Source: Vulcanimicrobium sp035943995 (GTDB lineage Bacteria; Vulcanimicrobiota; Vulcanimicrobiia; Vulcanimicrobiales; Vulcanimicrobiaceae). Taken from it: DNA of 64,000 nucleotides. The position numbers and the translations under genes were made by a program. The stretch is from assembly GCA_035943995.1 (NCBI GenBank), contig DASZBS010000006.1, positions 46,183 to 110,182 of the forward strand. Direction: 5' to 3'. This document shows, in pieces, positions 43,610 through 51,263 of the stretch (positions are counted from its first letter, which is position 1; each line of letters begins with the position of its first letter). The notes beneath the pieces were generated by a model. That model worked only from the letters and a program-made list of their open reading frames with translations, ran no database searches and was not told the DNA's origin.

Positions 43610-43745
43610 CGTGGCGTCCACCGGCACGCTCGACGACATCCCCGCCCCCTTTCCCCGCCGACGGACAGGTGGCGGTTCGGGTGACGACTGCCGGCATCAA
43701 CCCTGTTGACGTGAAATTGCGCTCCCGAGCACGCTGCAAGTCATG
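43610..43745 (+). pseudogene. Remnant of a zinc-type alcohol dehydrogenase / quinone oxidoreductase
   Basis: Downstream of the cupin gene the frame encodes FPADGQVAVRVTTAGINPVD followed by VKLRS, the N-terminal GroES-like signature of medium-chain dehydrogenase/quinone oxidoreductases. The preceding TLDDIPAPF-type segment is in a different frame and nothing of the NAD-binding domain follows; instead the end of the convergent LysR gene begins. It is an N-terminal fragment with at least one frameshift. Confidence 0.55.
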
Positions 43746-44703
43746 CCGATGCAACTCCGACTGCGGACGGGCGTACCGGGGACAACTCGGACAGGTGCTG
43801 CGCCTCGTCGGACACGACATCACGGAACCATGAGTGTGCTGGATGGCTAGTAAGTCGTGAATGCCACGCCATACCGTAGCGAAAGGGACTGAACTCGGGC
43901 GGTGCTTCCACCGCGCGAAGGGGAAGGAACGCACCGAACGCTTCAAACCACCGGCGGCCGGTGGTTAGGATCATCTGCGTTCCTGGAAGCGCAAGGGCGG
44001 CCGCCGCGAGGCTCGGCGTGCGGTATGAGATCCGCCGCGTCAAACCATGGTTCCGTAGCGGCCCGTCGATCCAAGGCTGACGACCATTTTCGACCGCGAT
44101 CGACACGTGCGGAAACTGCACGTATGCCGGCAAGCTGCATTGCCGGTCGGTCCACGGGTGGTCCTCCGCGACGACGCACACGAGCTCGTCCGGCAACAAC
44201 GACATGAGCTCGAGGCCGACGGTCAGGTCGAGGCCGGAGATTGCCAGATCGAGGGCCCCGGCTTCAACCTGCGCGATCGCCCCCGCGTGCCACAGCTCGA
44301 CTTCAACAACGGCGCACGGTGCGGTCGCGGCGAGGGTGCGCACCACCGCAGGCAACAGCACAACGCTCGCGTACTCGTGCGTGATGACGCGGAAGCGCTC
44401 GCGAGACTGTGCAGGGTCAAACTCAATCCCACGAATCGCGGTGTCGATTTGCGGGAGCAGTTCCTCCAGTTCTATCCGGAGCTTCTCGGCGCGCGGCGTC
44501 AGTTCGTAATAGCCGTCGCGTCGAACGAGGAGTTCATCGCCAAGAACTACGCGCAGACGCTCCAGGGCCCGGCTCATAGCCGGCTGGCTCATACCGCATC
44601 GCACGGCCGCGTGTGTCACATGGCGCTCGGCCAAAAGTGCCGCTAATGGTCGCAACAAGTTCAGATCGATTGCCGCGGGATTCAATCTCCGCATGGTCTC
44701 CAT
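43741..44703 (-). CDS. LysR-family transcriptional regulator
   Basis: A 320-residue regulator with an N-terminal winged HTH (LNLLRPLAALLAERHVTHAA, VRCGMSQPAMSRALERLRVVLGDELLVRR) and a periplasmic-binding-like effector domain. The ATG at 44703 is very close to its AGGAG, so ATG 44694 (MRRLNPAAIDL) may be the real start. Its 3' end abuts the dehydrogenase remnant, whose intact form may once have been its target. Confidence 0.92.
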   Translation of the reverse strand: METMRRLNPAAIDLNLLRPLAALLAERHVTHAAVRCGMSQPAMSRALERLRVVLGDELLVRRDGYYELTPRAEKLRIELEELLPQIDTAIRGIEFDPAQSRERFRVITHEYASVVLLPAVVRTLAATAPCAVVEVELWHAGAIAQVEAGALDLAISGLDLTVGLELMSLLPDELVCVVAEDHPWTDRQCSLPAYVQFPHVSIAVENGRQPWIDGPLRNHGLTRRISYRTPSLAAAALALPGTQMILTTGRRWFEAFGAFLPLRAVEAPPEFSPFRYGMAWHSRLTSHPAHSWFRDVVSDEAQHLSELSPVRPSAVGVASA

Positions 44704-44974
44704 GACTCCTTCGCATCCAGAAGCCGCCTACGAAGCTCAATTCGTTTTGCGAGCCGGCGACAGCGGTGGCTCGCCCCCGGCGACCGATTCGACAGCCGAA
44801 CCATGCGATCCGTACCCGTCGAGCGGCTATGTGTCTGCTTCCTTGGCACGACTCACGTTGAGAAATATCCTTCTGAACGCCCGGCATCTACACTGAGGCG
44901 CAGAACGCGGGATGGAAGCGCGTTACCAATCGCGTGCGGGCGGCAGGCGGCCGTCTGTTCATCCAATTGATGGC

Positions 44975-45625
44975 CTAAGGCGTCGAGGGGAACATCGGTG
45001 GATGATCGCGATCGATGTTTTCCCACATGCGCGTGCTGATGCGCATCAGCACGGCGATGCTGAGAAGCGCGCAAACAGCTCCGGCGATCACGGCTGCCGC
45101 CAAACCCAGCTGAAGCCGCAGCACGGCGAACATCGCCGCTATCGCGCCGAGAATGATGCTGTCGATGAGTGCGACCACCGCCTCGGTCGCCATGAAGAGT
45201 TGATATCGCCCTGGTCGGACACCCATTTCCCGCGTCAACCCGGGGATATCGTCATGAAAGCTCGTGAGAAACAGCGGCGCGATTGACGGAGCGTTGTCGC
45301 GGTACCAGTGGCGAATACGAGCGAGGCCGCGTACGCGTAGCACATCCTCGACGGATATTTGCACAATGCGAAAATACGTCCCAACGCCGAAGACATAGAG
45401 CGTCGGCAACATCACGAAGGCGAAGGCCTGAAACGCGTCGCCTAGCTTTGCGATATTGCCCACGAGCGCGAGCGCGACGAGCGTGCTCGAGACGGCCGTC
45501 GTAAACATATTTGCGCGTCCCTGCATGTCGGTCAGGAGCGCGCTGCGAGCGCCCTGCAACACGTACTGTTCCGTCGTAAGAACGGTGATGATTTCTGCGC
45601 GGTCAAGAGAATCGGAGGTGTCCAT
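44975..45625 (-). CDS. Membrane protein of unknown function
   Basis: A 216-residue protein with four hydrophobic segments arranged as two hairpins (TTAVSSTLVALALVGNIAKL; AFAFVMLPTLYVFGVGTYF; TEAVVALIDSIILGAIAAMF; GLAAAVIAGAVCALLSIAVL) and a cytoplasmic loop RIRHWYRDNAPSIAPLF. The N-terminus (ITVLTTEQYVLQGARSALLT) is helical. No family is recognised. Confidence 0.7.
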   Translation of the reverse strand: MDTSDSLDRAEIITVLTTEQYVLQGARSALLTDMQGRANMFTTAVSSTLVALALVGNIAKLGDAFQAFAFVMLPTLYVFGVGTYFRIVQISVEDVLRVRGLARIRHWYRDNAPSIAPLFLTSFHDDIPGLTREMGVRPGRYQLFMATEAVVALIDSIILGAIAAMFAVLRLQLGLAAAVIAGAVCALLSIAVLMRISTRMWENIDRDHPPMFPSTP

Positions 45626-45736
45626 CGCCGACGTCCTTCGGCGGCACGCCCGACACGTACTTTCGTGGCGGTGAGTAGCGCATGCGCCGGTCCACCTACA
45701 CCCCGGCGGCTAGAGGGGGCGTGGTAAATGAACAGG

Positions 45737-46192
45737 TCAGCCGAGAAGACCGACTCGGTTGGCATTCTCGACCCGACTTCTCGCGCTCCCGCGGGCGATC
45801 AGGAAAGCGGCCAGCGCGATGACGCCGAACAAAACGACATCCAGCTTAAGCTGCGGCGGAACGTCCGAAAGCGATTGGCCGGGCTTCAGCAGATTCGGGT
45901 CCGTCCAGCCTACGCCCGGATACAGCGAAGCCAAGGCCTGCGTCACCCAGTAAAAACTTGCAAACAAGACTGCGGGCAGCAGATCCGCCGCTTTGCCGCG
46001 CCCGCGCCAAATGAAGAACAATGCCGAAAGACCTAGCAGAACCGCCATCGCCATGGTCTGAGCATTGTGAAACTTCGCATGCGGCGGCCACAACGGGTTG
46101 TAGATGTGCGTCGCGTTCCAGTCGGCATAGTAGGGGCTGAAAATGGTAAACAGCGCTACGACCGATAGGAGAACCCGACCGCCGATCAGCAT
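45737..46192 (-). CDS. Small polytopic membrane protein (DUF6640-like)
   Basis: A 151-residue protein with four transmembrane helices and a conserved-looking loop WPPHAKFHNAQTMAMAV between the first two, as in a family of small membrane proteins of unknown function. It starts with ATG 46192, overlapping the end of the NmrA-like gene by seven bases, so the two are co-transcribed. Confidence 0.7.
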   Translation of the reverse strand: MLIGGRVLLSVVALFTIFSPYYADWNATHIYNPLWPPHAKFHNAQTMAMAVLLGLSALFFIWRGRGKAADLLPAVLFASFYWVTQALASLYPGVGWTDPNLLKPGQSLSDVPPQLKLDVVLFGVIALAAFLIARGSARSRVENANRVGLLG

Positions 46193-47124
46193 CGGTTTGA
46201 CGACATGGCTCGGGCGCTGACAGTCTTCGGAAGCGTGCGCGCCGCGAAGGCAACGAACGTCTCAAACTCGATGTCGGGATAGCGCTCGTTCTGGAGATCG
46301 CTGAGCGCCGTCTGTCCAGTCAGCATGTAGAGCTGATAGGCCAGCATAACGGCTTTGTACGGATTAGACTTATCCTTCGCGGCCTCAGCCATAGCCGCGC
46401 GCAGTTGCGTTTCCGAACCATTGGAGCGGCGCTCAAATTTCCGTCGCGTCTGCGACTCGACTACCTTGGTCGCATCGAGAATGGACACGTTATCGCCGGC
46501 GAAGGCGAACTTGCCGGTACCGACCGTCGTGTCGAGCGCGACCCTCGCCACCATTCTTGCGGTGTCTTCGACGCTGGTCACTTCGATCGGTTGCGTTCCG
46601 TCACCCCAGAACGTTACAGTCCCGTTGTCGTAGTCGATCGTGCCCATGCCCGGGCCAAACATCTCCATGAATGCCCCCTGAAGCACGTGGACGTGCTCGA
46701 GTTCCGTCGCGGCGATTGCCTCGTCGGCCCTGCGGCGAAGATCGAACATCGCGTGCTCTCCCGGTGTCGCCTTAAAAAGGTCGAGCGCGTAATCGGACGG
46801 CAAAATCCGCCGAACACCATTGCGCTTGCCTGCTTGCGCGAGCGCAACTTGGCCGTCGATGATCACGTCCGGCCCTCCCTGGACGGCCGAGATGATGACG
46901 TCGACTCCTTCGGTCGCAAGGTCGAGCGAGTTGCGATCGCCGAGGTCGCCGTTGATGATTTCGGCGCCGCGGGCGACAAGGGGGTCGAGTCCCGCCTTTT
47001 TCTCCTTGTCTTCCGAACTGCGGACCAGCAGACGAAGGCGCGCCTCGGGCTGATCGAGCACGTGGAGGGCGATCCGGCTGCCGAACATGCCGGTGGCGCC
47101 GGCCAGCAAGACTGTCTGGGTCAT
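46186..47124 (-). CDS. NmrA/isoflavone-reductase-like NAD(P)-binding protein
   Basis: A 312-residue atypical short-chain dehydrogenase. The N-terminal TQTVLLAGATGMFGSRIALH is the GxxGxxG dinucleotide-binding motif of NmrA/PCBER proteins, followed by VDVIISAVQGG and RILPSDYALDL. It may be a redox sensor or a reductase. It is transcribed divergently from the AraC regulator with only 39 bases between starts. Confidence 0.88.
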   Translation of the reverse strand: MTQTVLLAGATGMFGSRIALHVLDQPEARLRLLVRSSEDKEKKAGLDPLVARGAEIINGDLGDRNSLDLATEGVDVIISAVQGGPDVIIDGQVALAQAGKRNGVRRILPSDYALDLFKATPGEHAMFDLRRRADEAIAATELEHVHVLQGAFMEMFGPGMGTIDYDNGTVTFWGDGTQPIEVTSVEDTARMVARVALDTTVGTGKFAFAGDNVSILDATKVVESQTRRKFERRSNGSETQLRAAMAEAAKDKSNPYKAVMLAYQLYMLTGQTALSDLQNERYPDIEFETFVAFAARTLPKTVSARAMSSNRC

Positions 47125-47163
47125 GACTCCATCCTAACCATTGATCTGCGAGTTATAGCAGAG

Positions 47164-48027
47164 ATGGACGCGATGCAACCACCAAAAAACGACCATCTTC
47201 CGGAACACCCCAGGGACGGGGATGTGCTGACGTATCACGACTTGAGCGTCGCGCAAATCTATACCGATACGGCTGTTTCGGCGCAGACGGCCGTGTCGAT
47301 CGGAACAGCAACGAATGTTTTTGGACTCCGTTGGACCGACGCTCAGTCGGGATCTCAGGACGTCGTGCTGCGCCCTGGCCGCATCAACATTACGCCTGCC
47401 GGGGTCGTCCGTCGGGCAGAATGGTCGCCCGGCGCGCAATTTGTCGTTTCGTTCGTGGACGTTGCAAAGGTCGCTGCAAGGGCCGCCCCTGGTTTTTCCT
47501 CTGATGAAGTTGAATTTCGAACGGTCACTGCAGAAACCGACCCGGACCTCTCCGAACTCGTGGTTACGCTCGCTCGAGAAACGAAGAAAGCCGCGTTCGA
47601 TCAAAGCCTTCGAGAGCTGTCGATCCTACTTGTCCGCCGATACGTAACGATACAAGCACGCACCGATCGCCTTTCAACGGAGGAGCGCGCGTCCATCGTT
47701 CGGCTCGTGGATTCACGGCTCGACGTTGGTTGCTCCGTAGAGCGTGTTGCGCGCGCGGTCGGGTACTCACGAACTCATTTCGCGCGCGTTTTCAAGGCTG
47801 CATTCGGCACGTCGGTGCACCGTTTCGTCATCGACAGACGCATCGAGCGCGCTTCCATCTTATTGGCTGTCACCGACCTCGCGATTGGGGTGGTCGCAGC
47901 CGAGGTCGGATTCGCGAGTAGCGCACATCTGGCGTCCTCGTTCGCTTCGCGAACCGGCAGAACACCGTCGCGCTACCGTCGCGAGAGCGTCGTTCCGAGG
48001 CTAAACGGCTTCTCGTTACCAAGCTAA
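47164..48027 (+). CDS. AraC-family transcriptional regulator
   Basis: A 287-residue protein with an N-terminal cupin-like region and a C-terminal pair of AraC helix-turn-helices: DVGCSVERVARAVGYSRTHF, ARVFKAAFGTSVHRFVIDRR and AIGVVAAEVGFASSAHLASS, ending FASRTGRTPSRYRRE. ATG 47164 is used; a much longer upstream frame runs antisense to the NmrA gene. It probably regulates the divergent NmrA-membrane protein operon. Confidence 0.9.
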   Translation: MDAMQPPKNDHLPEHPRDGDVLTYHDLSVAQIYTDTAVSAQTAVSIGTATNVFGLRWTDAQSGSQDVVLRPGRINITPAGVVRRAEWSPGAQFVVSFVDVAKVAARAAPGFSSDEVEFRTVTAETDPDLSELVVTLARETKKAAFDQSLRELSILLVRRYVTIQARTDRLSTEERASIVRLVDSRLDVGCSVERVARAVGYSRTHFARVFKAAFGTSVHRFVIDRRIERASILLAVTDLAIGVVAAEVGFASSAHLASSFASRTGRTPSRYRRESVVPRLNGFSLPS

Positions 48028-48119
48028 GCGAAAATCCCAAGCACACCGGTCTAAAATCCGGGCGACGGACCCAAAGCAGTCTTTCTACCAGTTGTCGACG
48101 CGGCCGAGGTCGCCGGTAT

Positions 48120-49694
48120 GTGCCGACGAACGTGCAACCGGTTGGCCGCGGTCAAGCAGCGGCGCTCGGTTGGTCGAGTTTCAGGACCCTCCGCGCGCGC
48201 GCACTTCTGAAGCTCTTGCGAGCCGCCGAAGTCGTCGATGAGCTTGGGCCTGACGATATCCCGCGCAACGCGACTGCGGACGAGCGCACCACCGCGGCGA
48301 TGTTGCACGGCGCCGCAGTCGCGCGACTCGACAACCCGCGCGGAATCGCGCTTCTTGCGGATGTGGCGCGCACGGCCGCCAGCGAGCGCGTGCATTCGGC
48401 CGTCGCCGCGGAGGTGGCGTACTTCTGCGCCGTCGCGCATTGGGGCGCACGCGACTTGCGGACTGCCGAGCGGTACGCGCATGACGCGGAGCGGCGCGGG
48501 CGCGACGTTCTCGCCGCGCGAGCTACGCAGCTGCGCGGTTTCATCGCCGCGGCGCAGGAGCGTCCGTCACGTTACGTGGAGGCGCTTGAACTCTTCCGCG
48601 CCGCCGGTCGCCGGTACGCGCGCAGCCGCGAGCGCGACGTTTCTCTCGCCTCGATCATCGTCGAGCAGATCGCTTCGCTAGAGCAGACGCTCCGCTCCGC
48701 CAACGTCGTCGGTTCGCATCGCGGCCCGCGCGGGCGCTCACTGCCCGGCTCGTTCTTCGGCGCTGCGGTGCCGTCGGCGACGCGTGTGCGCGTCGCATAC
48801 AACGACGCGTGGCTCTTCGCGCTGGACGGCAACGATGTTGCGGCGTTCCGCGCAATGAGCGACGCGGAGGACAGCGCGCCGAGCGCCGCGTGGGCGGTTC
48901 GCGCGCGCGCGGGTCGCGCCGCGATCGCGGTGATGTGCGGGGAGCACGCCGGCGCGTGGACGTTCGCGGACGCCGCGTCCGAACTGGCGGCGGTCGTCGA
49001 ATGGAACGCGACGGCGGACGAGGAGCGCCTTGCATTCCTCGAACTCGCGGAGGTGTACGCGCACCTCCACGATGCGAAGCGCGCGTCGCGCGCGCTCGCG
49101 CGGTTCGATGCCGTCGTCGCGCCGATGGACAACACGCATAGTCTCCGCGTCGCCGATCCGCGCCTCGACGGGTGGACCGCGCTCGTCCGCGGCGTCGTGG
49201 CGCGTGCGTGCGGCGACGTCGACGCAGCTGCGAGCGCTATCGCCGCGGCGGTGGACTCGTTCCGCACATGCGGCTATTTGTGGCGCGAGGCCTTGGCGCT
49301 GATCGAACTCGACGCCACACGCTCGCCCGCGGCGTCCGGCGACCATCTCGATCGCGCCGTCGCGCTCGTGCGCGACAACTTCCCGCAATCGTTCCTCGCT
49401 CGGCGGCTCGGCGGCTGGGCTCGCGTCGCGGTCGACCCGGCGTTCGCGACGCTCTCCCCGGCGGAACGCGAAGTGCTGCGGCACACGCTCGACGGCCGCA
49501 CGCAGCGGCAGATCGCGGACGCGACGGGGCGCGCGTACAACACCGTCCGCACGCAGATCCAGGCGTTGCATCGTAAGCTCGGAACGAACAGCGATGTCCA
49601 GATCGTCGTCCTGTGCGCGCGTCGCGGAATCGTCGCGCCGGCATCGATGCCTGGCGACGCGCGCGAGCGGGAGCCGCTCCGCACGCTCACGTAA
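48120..49694 (+). CDS. TPR-like LuxR-family regulator, second paralogue
   Basis: A 524-residue protein with the same architecture as the regulator at 11882-13501: helical repeats (ADERTTAAMLHGAAVARLDN; AEVAYFCAVAHWGARDLRTA) and a C-terminal LuxR HTH (TLSPAEREVLRHTLDGRTQR, QIADATGRAYNTVRTQIQAL). It lacks about 50 residues of the repeat region at the N-terminus relative to the paralogue, and the first ~25 residues after the GTG at 48120 look unrelated, so the 5' end may be truncated. No receiver or ATPase domain. Confidence 0.8.
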   Translation: MPTNVQPVGRGQAAALGWSSFRTLRARALLKLLRAAEVVDELGPDDIPRNATADERTTAAMLHGAAVARLDNPRGIALLADVARTAASERVHSAVAAEVAYFCAVAHWGARDLRTAERYAHDAERRGRDVLAARATQLRGFIAAAQERPSRYVEALELFRAAGRRYARSRERDVSLASIIVEQIASLEQTLRSANVVGSHRGPRGRSLPGSFFGAAVPSATRVRVAYNDAWLFALDGNDVAAFRAMSDAEDSAPSAAWAVRARAGRAAIAVMCGEHAGAWTFADAASELAAVVEWNATADEERLAFLELAEVYAHLHDAKRASRALARFDAVVAPMDNTHSLRVADPRLDGWTALVRGVVARACGDVDAAASAIAAAVDSFRTCGYLWREALALIELDATRSPAASGDHLDRAVALVRDNFPQSFLARRLGGWARVAVDPAFATLSPAEREVLRHTLDGRTQRQIADATGRAYNTVRTQIQALHRKLGTNSDVQIVVLCARRGIVAPASMPGDAREREPLRTLT

Positions 49695-49887
49695 TTCGGC
49701 GGGGCTAACTGGGCGCGCGCTGAAGGCGCCGGAACGGCGGATAAGGGCCGGGCTCCTCGCCTGCGTCGCGCCGGTCGATCCACGCCCACCACAAGCGCGA
49801 GATCCGGCGCCGCTCGGCGCGTTCCGGTTCGCGGCGATGCGAAGCGCATAGCGCCGTCGCGGCATCGGTCGCCCCCTCTGGCACCTT

Positions 49888-50229
49888 CTACGGGCTTCGC
49901 GGAGTCCACGAATCCTTCGCGGTCGACTTCAGTTCACGCGGCGTAATGCTCACGCCACGCACACAGTAGGTCACGTCCGCGTCAGTAGTGATATTGAATC
50001 GTCGCGTCCCGCGGGTCACGGTGACGTGCGAATCCTTACCTAGATGGAAGGTATTGCACCGAGGCATGCAAACACGCGCATAGGTTTTACCCAGGCGCCG
50101 GGTGATCGTCACATTCCGCGCGGGCGCTCGAACGATGTGGATATGGCGGACCGGGTCCTCGATGCTGATCGTTCCAGTTGGCGGAGGCGACGCGATCGCC
50201 ACGGCCAGCGCGACGATTGGGATCATCAT
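49888..50229 (-). CDS. Small exported hypothetical protein
   Basis: A 113-residue protein with a short hydrophobic N-terminus (MIPIVALAVAIASPPP) that could be a signal peptide, and a beta-rich mature part with three cysteines (ARVCMPRCNTFHLG and TYCVRG). Unknown function. It precedes the small LuxR-HTH gene on the same strand in the reverse order (that gene lies downstream of the upstream gap). Confidence 0.5.
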   Translation of the reverse strand: MMIPIVALAVAIASPPPTGTISIEDPVRHIHIVRAPARNVTITRRLGKTYARVCMPRCNTFHLGKDSHVTVTRGTRRFNITTDADVTYCVRGVSITPRELKSTAKDSWTPRSP

Positions 50230-50293
50230 AGCGGTGTGCTCCTCCAGGGTTTCGGCGAGATTGGTGAGGGCAGCGGCTTGAAGTCAGGCGAGG

Positions 50294-50566
50294 TCATCCC
50301 GCGCCCGGCCCTGTCGGTTCGGAGATCTCTCCCTCAAAATCGCCCGCCGCAAGCAGACGACGAAGCTCGCCCGTCCCGCGGACGTCCAGCTTGGCGCGAG
50401 CGTTTCGGATATGCGTCCGGACCGTCAACTCCGACCGTTTCAGCGCCGCCGCGATCTGCGATAGGGTCAACCCGTCGCGCAGAGCGCGCAGGATGGCGCG
50501 CTCCGCGGCGGTCAGCCTTGTCGCCGAGTCGCCGCCGAAAATCGGCAGCTTCGGGGGCCCGGGCAC
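50294..50566 (-). CDS. Small LuxR-type HTH protein
   Basis: A 90-residue protein made of one LuxR/GerE helix-turn-helix: RLTAAERAILRALRDGLTLS, QIAAALKRSELTVRTHIRNA and RAKLDVRGTGEL. No receiver or sensor domain; it may be a stand-alone regulator like GerE, or the surviving C-terminus of a larger LuxR protein. The start is GTG 50566. The downstream exported protein gene is 64 bases away. Confidence 0.75.
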   Translation of the reverse strand: MPGPPKLPIFGGDSATRLTAAERAILRALRDGLTLSQIAAALKRSELTVRTHIRNARAKLDVRGTGELRRLLAAGDFEGEISEPTGPGAG

Positions 50567-50583
50567 TGCTTTCGGCCCGCCCG

Positions 50584-50811
50584 TTATGCCGACGGCTTGC
50601 GCGCGCGTTGCGAGTGGTGAAGCGGGACGACGCCCGTCCCTCGCGTCGCCCTCGGCGGTTCAGCCGGAGGCGGGGTGGGCGTCGCGCAAGGGCAGCGTCG
50701 AGGCGCGGCATTGTAGGTCCCTGGCATCCAGGTCCGGCAGCCGTCTTCGTCGTGTCGGCTGCGCGGGTGTCCGCAGCAATCGAGTCCGTTCGTGTCCACG
50801 TCGCGGCGCAT
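50584..50811 (-). CDS. Small His/Cys-rich putative zinc-binding protein
   Basis: A 75-residue frame with CCGHPRSRHDEDGCRTWMPG followed by a C-P-C pair: a C-x-H...H...C...C-x-C arrangement that recurs in small bacterial and phage proteins of unknown function and could bind zinc. A basic, Pro-rich tail follows. It lies just upstream of the LuxR-HTH gene on the same strand. Recognition is by cysteine/histidine spacing only. Confidence 0.45.
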   Translation of the reverse strand: MRRDVDTNGLDCCGHPRSRHDEDGCRTWMPGTYNAAPRRCPCATPTPPPAEPPRATRGTGVVPLHHSQRARKPSA

Positions 50812-51263
50812 CGTCTCGTGTCAGCGCGCACGCGGCCATACTTCAACTGCCGTAATCACCGGGCAGGGGCGGCGTCGCCCAGCGCGTGCGGTCCGCGCGT
50901 TCCCGCGCGCTACGGCTCGTCGTCCTCGTCGAGGCGGCCCCGAACCACAGCGCGCGCGACGGCGACGCGAGCGACGGAAGCACATCAGCTTAGAGGAAAA
51001 CGCCGGTTGCGACGATCGTGCTAGCTCCCTCGGAGTCCTCCCCACGCGTCATCGGCTCTTCACGTCGGGACGATTCCCAAATGCTGGCCCGCTGAACGCG
51101 TCGATCGCCTGGACGGATCCGACGCCCATCGTAACAGCCAAACCGGTGAAGCGCTGTCGTTCGCGCTCCGGTCGTGTCCTCGACGAATATCGTTGTGTAT
51201 ATGTGGAAACCATCGAGCTAACGCGGTGGCGAATCGACGCCGCCGTGCACTAATCACGCCGAC
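50812..51263. other. Gene-poor interval
   Basis: No supported gene. It lies downstream of the receptor gene that ends at 51264. No clear hairpin plus T-run was found, so how the long receptor operon is terminated is not visible. Confidence 0.45.
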
